DNA of 64,000 nt from Clostridium_AB sp036639235 (lineage in GTDB: Bacteria; Bacillota; Clostridia; Clostridiales; Caloramatoraceae). Positions 34,631 to 42,563 of the stretch are shown piece after piece. The stretch lies in the NCBI RefSeq assembly GCF_036639235.1, contig NZ_JAVWJB010000008.1, positions 1 through 64,000 on the forward strand, given 5' to 3'. The notes beneath the pieces are model-generated. The model saw only the letters and a program-made list of their open reading frames with translations, had not been told where the DNA came from and made no database searches. Position 1 is the stretch's first letter; the number at the start of each line of letters is the position of its first letter. The position numbers and the translations under genes were made by a program.

Positions 34631-34825
34631 CTAAAACTGGAACATTGATCTTACGTCAGTAAATAACTGTGTTATTAAACCAAGCACTAATAAAAGCACT
34701 GTAACAAGTCCTACTATTACAAGCATGGTTCCCTGTTCCTTTCTTCCCATTCCATCAAGTAGCCTATCAAGGACAGCAACAACAACTCCAATTGCTGCTA
34801 TTTGAAAAATTAGTGTAACGTCCAC
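34631..34825 (-). CDS. spoIIIAC: Stage III sporulation protein AC
   Basis: A 64-residue protein with two membrane helices (IFQIAAIGVVVAVLDRLL and TMLVIVGLVTVLLLVLGLITQLF) joined by the conserved GMGRKEQG turn. This is the normal size of SpoIIIAC. It is placed between AB and AD, and ATG 34825 has a GGTGG site upstream. Confidence 0.93.
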   Translation of the reverse strand: MDVTLIFQIAAIGVVVAVLDRLLDGMGRKEQGTMLVIVGLVTVLLLVLGLITQLFTDVRSMFQF

Positions 34826-34843
34826 TTTACCACCTCTTTCATA

Positions 34844-35362
34844 TTAGATTAAAACTATTACAACTAATAAGCCTGAGCAAATACCTAGGTATTTATATAG
34901 CTTTTCATTTTTATTCATTATTTCCTCTGCTCGTTTTTCAAAGGCTTCAAACTTTTTCATTGTTATATTAAAACTAGTTTTTTGACTCTCACTATCACTA
35001 GATTCTAAGGACTTTAAAAATGATGATATAGTATCTATCTCATCACCTTCAAGCATTAAAGGCTTTTTATATGTATTCATTGTAAGGGTAAACCCTTCTT
35101 GTATACCCTCAACTTCCCTTTTATACAGTGATTTCGAAAACTCCTTAAAAAATCTACCTACATTCCCATCTGTTTTTTCACCTACATAATCAAGTGCTTC
35201 AATCAAGGGCGATGATGAATATAGTATTTCTGACTGGAGCATTGTAAGTGCATATTGAAAGTCCCTAATTATCTTTACTCTATAGGAGAACCCCCTTGCA
35301 TAATAAAACCCAACTAGTGTAGTTGAAAGTATTATCATTGCTGACCCAATAATTGATAACAT
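34844..35362 (-). CDS. spoIIIAB: Stage III sporulation protein AB
   Basis: A GspF-like membrane protein that may anchor the AA ATPase. The 172 residues have a helix at each end (SAMIILSTTLVGFYYARGF and LGICSGLLVVIVLI) and a helical cytoplasmic domain with QYALTMLQSEILYSSSPLIEAL, which matches the family. It lies 12 bp after AA. Length equals that of Bacillus SpoIIIAB (171). Confidence 0.94.
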   Translation of the reverse strand: MLSIIGSAMIILSTTLVGFYYARGFSYRVKIIRDFQYALTMLQSEILYSSSPLIEALDYVGEKTDGNVGRFFKEFSKSLYKREVEGIQEGFTLTMNTYKKPLMLEGDEIDTISSFLKSLESSDSESQKTSFNITMKKFEAFEKRAEEIMNKNEKLYKYLGICSGLLVVIVLI

Positions 35363-35374
35363 CTTCCCTCCTCC

Positions 35375-36337
35375 TTATATACTTATAATTTCTTCAATTG
35401 TACCTGGCCCCTTTTTTCTACTAAGGGTTACAACGTATTTAAACTCACCCTTTTCAATTAATCTACCTACATATGCTCTTTTACAAATCTCATCGTAGCT
35501 ACTTCCATGTACAGTAGCAATTATTTTGACTCCTGCATTAATAGCATCTTGTATTGCAATAGAATCCTCTTCGCTTCCTATCTCATCAACAGCAATTATT
35601 TCAGGTGACATACTACGAAGCAGCATTGTCATTCCAATGCTCTTTGGGCAGCTATCTAAAATATCTGTTCTTGACCCTACGTCTCTTTGGGCAACTCCCA
35701 TATAAGACCCTGCAATTTCAGACCTTTCATCAACAAGTCCAACCCTATGTCCCCTTAAATTACACTCTGAAACACCACTACTTAAATTTCTTATAAGATC
35801 TCTTAAAAGAGTAGTTTTTCCACATCCCGGTGGAGACACTATTAATGTATGTTTTATGTCTCCTTGATATAACCTATTTATTAAATTTATTGAACATCCT
35901 TTAATTTCTCTTGCCATTCTTATGTTTAGTGAAGATAAGTTCTTTATTGTTTTTATTTTTTTATTTTCACATACAACTCTTCCTGTCATTCCAACTCTAT
36001 GTCCACCCTTAATTGTAATAAATCCCTGTTTAATATCCTCCTCAACAGCATAAAGAGAAAAACTACTCATTAGCTGTATACACTTATCTATATCCTGTTT
36101 ATTAACTATTAAATTTCCTGCAACAAACCTTGATAATGTACCATTATCACTTAAAAAATAATCACTTCCAGCTATAACAACCATTAATGGTCTATTAACC
36201 CTTATTCTTATTTCCTCTAATTTTTCTAGATAATCTAAACTTATTTTCTTAATAGGTGAAGATATACTCTCAGGAAGAGCAGATAAAACATCATGGTGTA
36301 AATCCAGCTTAGATTTTTCATTAATATGTACTGCCAA
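35375..36337 (-). CDS. spoIIIAA: Stage III sporulation protein AA (ATPase)
   Basis: The secretion-type ATPase of the SpoIIIA-SpoIIQ complex. The 320-residue protein has Walker A in VSPPGCGKTTLLRDL near residue 170, the AA-specific GLVDERSEIAGSYMG stretch, Walker B near IIAVDEIGSEEDSIAI and the sensor segment IIATVHGSS. The start is TTG 36337, preceded by GGAGGGGAT at a suitable distance. A candidate sigma-E promoter lies upstream at 36361-36389, which would drive the eight-gene operon in the mother cell. Confidence 0.96.
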   Translation of the reverse strand: MAVHINEKSKLDLHHDVLSALPESISSPIKKISLDYLEKLEEIRIRVNRPLMVVIAGSDYFLSDNGTLSRFVAGNLIVNKQDIDKCIQLMSSFSLYAVEEDIKQGFITIKGGHRVGMTGRVVCENKKIKTIKNLSSLNIRMAREIKGCSINLINRLYQGDIKHTLIVSPPGCGKTTLLRDLIRNLSSGVSECNLRGHRVGLVDERSEIAGSYMGVAQRDVGSRTDILDSCPKSIGMTMLLRSMSPEIIAVDEIGSEEDSIAIQDAINAGVKIIATVHGSSYDEICKRAYVGRLIEKGEFKYVVTLSRKKGPGTIEEIISI

Positions 36338-36360
36338 CTAATCCCCTCCTTCATAATAAA

Positions 36361-36389
36361 TATATATTACGTAAAGTAGAGTATTATGA
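36361..36389 (-). promoter_or_regulatory. Candidate sigma-E promoter of spoIIIAA-AH
   Basis: On the minus strand TCATAAT (36383-36389), 14 bp and AATATATA (36361-36368) resemble KMATATT-N14-CATACAnT. The -35 box matches 6 of 7 and the -10 box 4 of 7, so it is tentative. It sits right after the upstream gene's terminator. Confidence 0.38.
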
Positions 36390-36396
36390 TAAAAAA

Positions 36397-36426
36397 AATA
36401 ACACCTAATAAAAATTAGGTGTTATT
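36397..36426. terminator. Terminator between the Cys-rich protein gene and spoIIIAA
   Basis: AATAACACCTAAT pairs perfectly with ATTAGGTGTTATT around AAAA. Long A and T runs on both sides make it bidirectional. It isolates the spoIIIA operon from efp and its neighbour. Confidence 0.85.
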
Positions 36427-36446
36427 TTTTTTATGTAATTTAGTTA

Positions 36447-36890
36447 TTACTCGCAGTCATCACATGTGCAGTCGCAGCCGCCGCATGAAGTCTCAAAGCT
36501 AATTGCTTCATCACAGTTTGGGCAATGTAGTTCATCTTCTTCTTCAAACATACCCTCATCAAGATAAATCTTATCCCCACAGTTTGGGCAGTCTATATCT
36601 ACATATCCATCTTCATCATATTCGTCATACTCATCGTGGCATCCACATCCACATCCGTCTTCTTCATCTTCAAATAGAACTTCTTCTACCTCAAGTAAAG
36701 CTTCGTCAATTGACTCAACGTAAGAATCAAGTTCATCATATGATTCGTTGATTTCTCTCATATCAAGAGCCATTTCCTCTAACATATCAACTATAGCAAC
36801 TAGGACCTTTCCTTCCTTAGTTCCCTCTGATATTTCCAGACCATCACAAAGTCCCTTAAGGTATGCTGCTTTTTTAATTAGGTTATCCAT
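36447..36890 (-). CDS. Acidic, Cys-rich zinc-ribbon protein (CD1247 N-terminal domain type)
   Basis: A 147-residue very acidic protein. The N-terminal half (about 1-70) is helical (KKAAYLKGLCDGLEISEGTKEGKVLVAIVDML) and matches the domain named after C. difficile CD1247. The C-terminal half has a CGCGCH cluster, a zinc ribbon made of two Cys pairs (CPNCGDK and CPNCDEA) and a Cys-rich tail (CGGCDCTCDDCE). At least twelve cysteines suggest binding of two or more zinc ions. Function is unknown. It lies between efp and spoIIIAA in many clostridia. The ribosome site for ATG 36890 lies next to the efp terminator. Confidence 0.72.
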   Translation of the reverse strand: MDNLIKKAAYLKGLCDGLEISEGTKEGKVLVAIVDMLEEMALDMREINESYDELDSYVESIDEALLEVEEVLFEDEEDGCGCGCHDEYDEYDEDGYVDIDCPNCGDKIYLDEGMFEEEDELHCPNCDEAISFETSCGGCDCTCDDCE

Positions 36891-36911
36891 AATATTCCCT
36901 CCTTATAAAAA

Positions 36912-36936
36912 AATATTGACCACGAAGGTCAATATT
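36912..36936 (-). terminator. Terminator after efp
   Basis: AATATTGACC pairs with GGTCAATATT around ACGAA, followed by TTTTTT on the minus strand. The GGAGG of the next gene follows at once, so some read-through is likely. Confidence 0.75.
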
Positions 36937-36944
36937 ATTATTAA

Positions 36945-37502
36945 CTATGCACGTGACATGTAGTCTCCACTTCTAGTGTCGATTCTGATCTTGTCACCTT
37001 GGTTGATGAATATAGGAACATTAAATACAGCTCCAGTTTCAACAGTTGCAGGCTTAGTAACGTTAGTTGCAGTATCACCCTTAACTCCTGGTTCTGTTTC
37101 AACTACTTCAAGCTCAACAAAGTTAGGAGCTTCAACTGAGAATGACTCACCCTTGTAGAACTTTATAATAGCAAATTCATTTTCTTTAATGTACTTAATA
37201 GCATCTTCAACCTTTGAGTACTCTAAAGGTACTTGATCAAAACTTTGCATGTCCATGAAGTAGTATAACTCTCCATCGTTGTATAAGTATTGCATTTCTT
37301 TTCTTTCGATAATAGCTTCTGGGTACTTTTCAGTTGGGTTGAAAGTTCTTTCGTTAACTGCTCCAGTTATAACGTTTCTTGTTTTAGTTCTTACGAAAGC
37401 AGCACCCTTTCCTGGCTTAACATGCATAAAGTCAATTATAGTAAATACTTGACCATCCATCTCGAATGTACTACCTTTTCTAAAATCTCCTGCTGTAATC
37501 AT
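36945..37502 (-). CDS. efp: Translation elongation factor P
   Basis: Relieves ribosome stalling at consecutive prolines. The 185-residue protein has the three-domain EF-P layout: the N-terminal KOW-like part with the tip loop KPGKGAAFVRTK, whose Lys near residue 32 is the usual modification site, then two OB folds ending in the signature FINQGDKIRIDTRSGDYMSRA. No epmA or epmB modification genes are close. It follows pepP, a conserved pair in Firmicutes. Confidence 0.97.
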   Translation of the reverse strand: MITAGDFRKGSTFEMDGQVFTIIDFMHVKPGKGAAFVRTKTRNVITGAVNERTFNPTEKYPEAIIERKEMQYLYNDGELYYFMDMQSFDQVPLEYSKVEDAIKYIKENEFAIIKFYKGESFSVEAPNFVELEVVETEPGVKGDTATNVTKPATVETGAVFNVPIFINQGDKIRIDTRSGDYMSRA

Positions 37503-37567
37503 GTATAATATCCCTCCATCTAGTAATTATTAACATTTTAAATATAAATATACATACTACTAAAAAA

Positions 37568-38638
37568 TTATATTTCAATTAATGACTTTGGAGATGATGA
37601 TAATACTCTATAGCCATCCTTAGTAACAACTATAAGATCCTCAATTCTAACTCCTCCAAAACCTTCAATATAAATACCAGGTTCATCTGTAATAACCATT
37701 CCCTCTTGAAGAATAGTTTCTCCCTTAGGTGAAACCCTTGGTTCCTCGTGAATTTCACGACCTAGACCATGTCCTAAACCATGTCCAAAACGCTCTCCAT
37801 ATCCACCTTCTATTATTATGTCTCTTGCAACTTTATCTAATTCTAAGCATTTAATTCCTGGTTTTATATTTTTTAGTGCCTCTTCATTTGCCTTAAGTAC
37901 TAAATTATATATTTCCCTTTGCTTATCTGATGCTTTTCCAACAACAATAGTTCTTGTCATATCTGAACAATATCCATTGTATATACATCCAAAATCTAAT
38001 GTTACAAAATCTCCATTTTCTATAACTTTGTCTGATGCAACACCATGTGGAAGTGCTGATCTTTCTCCAGATGCTACAATAGTTGAAAATGATAGTGATG
38101 ATGCACCCTGCATTTTCATAAATCTCTCTAGTTCTATTGCAACCTCCACTTCTTTTATTCCCTCTTTAATGAAAGTTAATATATGTGCAAATGCCTTATC
38201 TGCTATAGCTGCAGCTTTAGCGATTTGCTCAATTTCATACTCGTCTTTAACAATTCTAAGTTCATCTACTATACCCTCAAGATATACAAGTGAAATAGTA
38301 TTAAACTTATTTTTGTAGGCTTCGTATGTTTTAAGAGTAATATGCTCCTCTTCAATACCTAGGGTTCTAATATTATTTTCTTTTATTAGCTCCTCTAAAA
38401 TATTAGTTATAGGATGCTTATACTCAAGTATTTGGTACCCTTTAACTTCGTTTTTTGCTTGAAGTGTATATCTAGAATCTGTTATAAAATAAGCCTTATC
38501 CTGTGTAATTAAAATATAGCTTTCATCTCCTGTAAATCCAGTAAGATAATTTCTATTAAAATCACTTGCAATTAAAGCCCCATCTATATTCTTACTTAAT
38601 AATTTGCTTCTAAAATTACTTAATCTAGTACTAATCAT
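37568..38638 (-). CDS. pepP: Xaa-Pro aminopeptidase (M24B)
   Basis: Removes N-terminal residues ahead of proline. The 356-residue protein has a creatinase-like N-domain and a pita-bread catalytic domain. Metal ligands are visible in FVTLDFGCIYNGYCSDMTRT (two Asp), FGHGLGHGLGREIHEEPRVS (His and Glu) and the C-terminal VRIEDLIVV (Glu). It resembles YqhT of Bacillus, also directly upstream of efp. It shares short gaps with aroQ (3 bp) and is likely in the same transcript. Confidence 0.94.
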   Translation of the reverse strand: MISTRLSNFRSKLLSKNIDGALIASDFNRNYLTGFTGDESYILITQDKAYFITDSRYTLQAKNEVKGYQILEYKHPITNILEELIKENNIRTLGIEEEHITLKTYEAYKNKFNTISLVYLEGIVDELRIVKDEYEIEQIAKAAAIADKAFAHILTFIKEGIKEVEVAIELERFMKMQGASSLSFSTIVASGERSALPHGVASDKVIENGDFVTLDFGCIYNGYCSDMTRTIVVGKASDKQREIYNLVLKANEEALKNIKPGIKCLELDKVARDIIIEGGYGERFGHGLGHGLGREIHEEPRVSPKGETILQEGMVITDEPGIYIEGFGGVRIEDLIVVTKDGYRVLSSSPKSLIEI

Positions 38639-38641
38639 TTG

Positions 38642-39076
38642 TTACTTTCCTCCCATATTAAATAGTGCCCTCATTCCAAGTGAATAACCCTGGAATCCAA
38701 GACCACAAATCTGGCCAACGCAGGCTGGGGCTGTAACTGAATTTTTTCTAAATTCTTCTCTGTTATGTATATTGCTTAAATGAACTTCAACAATTGGCAT
38801 TGATACTGACTTTAATGCATCATGAATCGCAAAGCTGTAATGGGTATAAGCACCTGGGTTAATAACTATACCATCATACTTGTCTAATGCATCTTGAATA
38901 ATGTTAATTATCTCACCTTCAATATTAGACTGGACGATTACTGCCTTAACTCCAATTTCCTTTGCCTCACTTTGAATAAATGCGCATAAATCATCATATG
39001 TTCCGCTTCCGTATATAGTTTTTTCTCTGATTCCAAGAAAATTAAGGTTCGGTCCGTTTATAACTAAAATGTTCAT
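38642..39076 (-). CDS. aroQ: 3-dehydroquinate dehydratase, type II
   Basis: Third step of the shikimate pathway. The protein starts MNILVINGPNLNFLG at ATG 39076 after an AGGATGTGAT site. A longer frame back to 39151 would add 25 residues with no family match and was rejected. The 144 residues carry the active-site Tyr region (LGIREKTIYGSGTYDDL), NPGAYTHYSFAIHDAL with the catalytic His, and VEVHLSNIHNREEFR. It lies between pepP and aroK. Confidence 0.95.
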   Translation of the reverse strand: MNILVINGPNLNFLGIREKTIYGSGTYDDLCAFIQSEAKEIGVKAVIVQSNIEGEIINIIQDALDKYDGIVINPGAYTHYSFAIHDALKSVSMPIVEVHLSNIHNREEFRKNSVTAPACVGQICGLGFQGYSLGMRALFNMGGK

Positions 39077-39173
39077 ACAATCACATCCTAAACACAACTT
39101 AAATATACTTATAGCACTTAGTATTTTAACAAATTTAACCCTATAATGCAAATAATTATTGACACTCTAGAAG

Positions 39174-39668
39174 TTAATTACTGTTTATAATATCTAGTAT
39201 TTTAGAGGTAATTTCTTCTAAAGTAGAATCATTAACTATGTGAAAATCACATACCTCTTTATATAGGTCATATCTCTCATTATATAGTCCTATAAGTCTT
39301 TCCTTATTCCCCTTTATAAGAGGTCTAGATTCATCCTCTACATCTGATAAAATACTTTCAAGTGGTCTATCTATAAATATAGTCCTATAATTTTTCTTTA
39401 AATGGTCTCTATTTTCTTCCCTTTTTATTATGCCTCCCCCAGTTGACAAAATAACACTATCCATATTAACCATTTTAAGAGCCTTTGTTTCTTCTCTTCT
39501 AAACTCATCCTCAGATATATTAAACATATCTTCAATACTTCTACCAGATACCTCAACAATATACTTATCAAGATCTATTAAACCTATTCCTGTTTCACTT
39601 TCTAATTTTTCTCCTATTGTGGTTTTGCCACATCCAGGCATGCCAATAAGTGCAATTTTTTTAATCAT
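39174..39668 (-). CDS. aroK: Shikimate kinase
   Basis: Phosphorylates shikimate with ATP. The 164 residues have Walker A in GMPGCGKTTIGEKL near residue 10, the substrate-binding LIDLDKYIVEVSGRSI and FRREETKAL, the STGGGII loop near residue 78 and the lid Arg in ESRPLIKG. Length is normal. It is cut off from aroE by the whole pilus gene set but lies next to aroQ, so the aro genes bracket the pilus cluster. Confidence 0.95.
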   Translation of the reverse strand: MIKKIALIGMPGCGKTTIGEKLESETGIGLIDLDKYIVEVSGRSIEDMFNISEDEFRREETKALKMVNMDSVILSTGGGIIKREENRDHLKKNYRTIFIDRPLESILSDVEDESRPLIKGNKERLIGLYNERYDLYKEVCDFHIVNDSTLEEITSKILDIINSN

Positions 39669-39736
39669 TATAATTCCCCCATACGTTTATATAACTAAAT
39701 AATACCACTTAATTAACCCCCTATGTCAATTTTAAG

Positions 39737-40165
39737 TTATGTATTATTTTCTATTATATAATTCACTTTCTTTGTATTTGAGAATTTTTTATATATTCCA
39801 GTAGAATCTATATTAACATCTTTAATTGTAATCATTTTCTTCTGACCATTAACTACCCTAGACTCATAGCGTTTTGAAATCTTAATATTAATACAAGCAT
39901 ATTTATCTGACAAAATACTATCTGATGCCATAATGCTTTCATCTACAATATTAATATAGTATGTTTTATTCCCATTTAGGCTAGTCTCTAATATCTTTGC
40001 ATGTTTAATACCTATATCTGATAAATTAATCGTAGTTGACTTAGACATATAGTTAGAGGTTATCTTTCTTCCATCAACTGTTAAAGAGGCCATATCAGAG
40101 GCTATAAGTATTAGCACAACAAATAGCGGCAAAACGTAAATAGACACAAATCCCTTTTTCCTCAG
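39737..40165 (-). CDS. GspK/PilX-like minor pilin with probable CTG start
   Basis: The frame has no ATG, GTG or TTG that gives a sensible start except GTG 40147, which would cut off the expected leader. Beginning at CTG 40165, which overlaps the stop of the previous gene as CTGA and lies 7 bases after GGGGTG, the protein reads MRKKG then FVSIYVLPLFVVLIL. This is a prepilin leader and hydrophobic helix. The fifth mature residue is Tyr and not Glu, the hallmark of GspK/PilX tip subunits. The remaining 120 or so residues match nothing I recognise. Its place as last of four minor pilins supports a GspK role. Confidence 0.65.
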   Translation of the reverse strand: MRKKGFVSIYVLPLFVVLILIASDMASLTVDGRKITSNYMSKSTTINLSDIGIKHAKILETSLNGNKTYYINIVDESIMASDSILSDKYACINIKISKRYESRVVNGQKKMITIKDVNIDSTGIYKKFSNTKKVNYIIENNT

Positions 40166-40566
40166 TTTATCTCACCCCTTTTTACTATTGTAGATAATCT
40201 TTCAAATGTAGTACCTGTTGTAATTCTATAAAGGTTGTTTGAAACATGTTCTATCTTAAACTCAGATATATTCGGTGCTATATGCTGTGATGCTGAGGAG
40301 TATCTTAGTGTACCCTTATAAACATATATCCTATTACCATCTATTAAATAATCATGTCCTAATAATCTTATATCATTAGCTTCTTGAACCTTACTTACAG
40401 TAAATTCATGTGCTATTTGAAGGTTAACACTACTCTCCCCCTTCTTATCTATTACACTATAACTTTGACTAACAGACTTATAAAATTTAACGCACCCTAT
40501 AATAGTAATAGCCAGTATAAGCACACCTACTAATGCTTCAATTAGTGTAAATCCCCTTTTTTTCAC
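40162..40566 (-). CDS. Minor prepilin, GspJ/PilW-like
   Basis: A 134-residue protein with a class III leader MKKRG cut before FTLIEALVGVLILAITIIG. Glu5 of the mature protein is present, and the hydrophobic helix spans about residues 6-26. A soluble C-terminal domain with short beta-like stretches follows. ATG 40566 overlaps the preceding stop as ATGA, so the pilins are coupled. It is third in the presumed H-I-J-K minor pilin row. Assignment to GspJ is by order, as the C-terminal domain is too divergent to tell. Confidence 0.8.
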   Translation of the reverse strand: MKKRGFTLIEALVGVLILAITIIGCVKFYKSVSQSYSVIDKKGESSVNLQIAHEFTVSKVQEANDIRLLGHDYLIDGNRIYVYKGTLRYSSASQHIAPNISEFKIEHVSNNLYRITTGTTFERLSTIVKRGEIN

Positions 40567-40943
40567 CTAGCCACCACCTCATTAATCTTTTCATATTTAT
40601 TACCCTTAAATACAAGGCTTATTTTAATATGCTTAATTCCCTCTTCAAAACCATTTCTACAATATAGAATATATTCTCCTTCCTGTTTTTTCACTCCATT
40701 TACAACAAAGTTATATACATCATCTGGAGAACTAACTATTATTCCATTTCCATCTATTAAAACATCATGTCCATCTCTATATATACTTCCTAGGCTTTTA
40801 ACAATGCTTGAACCTCTTATATACTCATTTGAGTAATTAATATTTTCCTTTGCATCACCTATTATCTTAGAAACAGATACAACCATAATAGCCGTTATAA
40901 TACATGCTACTAATGCCTCTATATAAACATATCCTTTTTTCAT
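40563..40943 (-). CDS. Minor prepilin, GspI/PilV-like
   Basis: A 126-residue pilin-like protein. The very short leader MKKG precedes YVYIEALVACIITAIMVV, keeping Glu5 but with Tyr at position 1 in place of the usual Phe. One membrane helix is followed by a soluble domain of about 95 residues. It overlaps the neighbours on both sides by one to four bases. The role as GspI-like subunit is inferred from its place. Confidence 0.78.
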   Translation of the reverse strand: MKKGYVYIEALVACIITAIMVVSVSKIIGDAKENINYSNEYIRGSSIVKSLGSIYRDGHDVLIDGNGIIVSSPDDVYNFVVNGVKKQEGEYILYCRNGFEEGIKHIKISLVFKGNKYEKINEVVAR

Positions 40944-41416
40944 TAATTAATCCTCTTTATTCTTGTATAACCTATGGTTAATGTTATTTCAGCATCTTTA
41001 CTACTTCCTATATCTGATATAAAAATTGTAGTTGCCCCATGACCGAGGGTCCCATCGCTTTTAAACACAAGGTTGCCGCCATTAAGATCAGTTTTTCTAA
41101 CCTTTAAAACAAATCCACTTGATAAGTTAACAGTTCTTATAAAACCCTCTTCATTATAAACATCAAATCTTTTATATCCACCGCTATTAACATCCTCAAA
41201 CTTAACCTTAATAAGGCTACCACTTCCAATTGCATCTGACTTACAAAGCTTTAGTGCAGAAACTATTTTTTTAGACTCACTATCCAAACTACTGGTTTTA
41301 GTTGATGAAACAAATGGGTATACTATTGTCATAATAGACACCAATATAAACAAAGAGAGGATTACTTCTATATAAGTAATCCCCCTTTTATATGAAAATA
41401 TTTTTTTAGAAACCAT
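40943..41416 (-). CDS. Minor prepilin, GspH/FimU-like
   Basis: A 157-residue protein with a leader ending KRG before ITYIEVILSLFILVSIMTIVYPF, with Glu5 present. The C-terminal part (KIVSALKLCKSDAIGSGSLIKVKFEDV...GHGATTIFISD) has the pattern of GspH/FimT, where a short helix ahead of beta-strands is typical. The start at 41416 lies 11 bases inside the end of pilD. It is the first of the four minor pilins. Confidence 0.8.
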   Translation of the reverse strand: MVSKKIFSYKRGITYIEVILSLFILVSIMTIVYPFVSSTKTSSLDSESKKIVSALKLCKSDAIGSGSLIKVKFEDVNSGGYKRFDVYNEEGFIRTVNLSSGFVLKVRKTDLNGGNLVFKSDGTLGHGATTIFISDIGSSKDAEITLTIGYTRIKRIN

Positions 41417-42161
41417 AGTAATTCTTTAAAAACTCTAATATGTAATCTCCGTATACTAGAGCTATATATCCTCCTATACCTATGTATGGGCCAAATGCCA
41501 TTGTTCTTTCACTTTTATCTTTACGCCTTATAAGAATAATGCTTCCTACTATTCCTCCAAGTAAAACAGCTATTATAAGCATTAACACTCCCTTATATAC
41601 CCCAAGAAACAATCCACACATAAGCGCAAGTTCAACATCTCCCCATCCCATAGCTTTAAAAATAGCAAATACTGCAATTACCCCTGAACATATAAGTCCA
41701 CCTAATATTAGGTTTCCATATGCTTCACCTAAATAAAACTGGTATCCTACGTAACCTACTGCAAGTATTAATCCTACTATACTTACCTTTTCATAAATAT
41801 ACTCTGTATAGTAGTCAATAAACCCAGTAACAATAAGCACTGCTGTTAAAATAGTAAAAAAGAAAAACCTATATGTGAAATCAAACTCTAAATATATAAG
41901 AGTAAATAAAACCCCAGTTAAAACCTCAACAATAGGATATTGAATACTTATTTTCTCTCTGCAGTGTCTACATTTTCCTCTTAAAATTATATAGCTTAAA
42001 ACTGGTATTAAATCATACCACATTATATTTGAATTACATCCTGTACAATTAGAAGGTGGGTATGAAATAGACTCCTCCCTTGGAATTCTATAAATACATA
42101 CATTAAGAAAGCTTCCTATAATAAGCCCAAGTATAAACACAAATATAGTATAAACAACCAT
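41406..42161 (-). CDS. pilD: Prepilin leader peptidase (A24)
   Basis: Cuts prepilins after the leader glycine and methylates the new N-terminus. The protein has the zinc-binding CxxC pairs CTGCNSN and CRHCREK in the first cytosolic loop (about residues 40-75) and the two catalytic Asp in GFIDYYTEY and GWGDVELA. Around eight membrane helices are visible. An in-frame TTG at 42173 falls in the GGAGG site, so ATG 42161 is used (251 residues). It lies within the pilin cluster it serves. Confidence 0.93.
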   Translation of the reverse strand: MVVYTIFVFILGLIIGSFLNVCIYRIPREESISYPPSNCTGCNSNIMWYDLIPVLSYIILRGKCRHCREKISIQYPIVEVLTGVLFTLIYLEFDFTYRFFFFTILTAVLIVTGFIDYYTEYIYEKVSIVGLILAVGYVGYQFYLGEAYGNLILGGLICSGVIAVFAIFKAMGWGDVELALMCGLFLGVYKGVLMLIIAVLLGGIVGSIILIRRKDKSERTMAFGPYIGIGGYIALVYGDYILEFLKNYYGF

Positions 42162-42173
42162 ATAAACCTCCAA

Positions 42174-42560
42174 TTACTCTATTTTGTCTTCTATTTTTCT
42201 TGAGTATTTTAGTAGATCTTCATATGTATACCTGCTTAAGTTATTTTCTTCAGCCTTAATACATTCTCCTTCATATAGTACGGAAATATTTTTAGGCCAT
42301 GACTGAAGGTATCTACCTCCTATAGTACTAAGCTTTTGCTTTATACTCTCTAGTGAATCTGATCTTCTAATTTGACTATTTGGATTTTCGAAATTATACA
42401 TATCCACTGAACTTTCTATTAGTTTTCCCTCAACTAAATAACGTTTTTCTTTAGATTCATTTATATATCTTAAGCTTATAGGCATTGCAATTGATGTAAT
42501 AATTCCTATAATAGCAACTGTACATATAACCTCTATTAAGGTAAATCCTTTATTTTTCAT
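42174..42560 (-). CDS. pilA: Type IV pilin-like protein (probable major pilin)
   Basis: A 128-residue prepilin with leader MKNKG before FTLIEVICTVAIIGIITSIAMP. Glu5 and a helix-kinking Pro near position 22 are present, as in type IVa pilins and ComGC. The C-terminal domain is short and has a single Cys. It comes directly after pilC and before pilD, which suggests it is the main shaft subunit. It could also be a ComGC-like competence pilin. Confidence 0.82.
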   Translation of the reverse strand: MKNKGFTLIEVICTVAIIGIITSIAMPISLRYINESKEKRYLVEGKLIESSVDMYNFENPNSQIRRSDSLESIKQKLSTIGGRYLQSWPKNISVLYEGECIKAEENNLSRYTYEDLLKYSRKIEDKIE

Positions 42561-42563
42561 AGG

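Noticed and set aside
36503..36751. His-rich plus-strand open frame
   Set aside because: It is the antisense shadow of the Asp/Glu/Cys-rich gene on the minus strand, with no ribosome site of its own.
39077..39151. 25-residue extension of AroQ
   Set aside because: It has no family match, and a ribosome site lies directly before ATG 39076.
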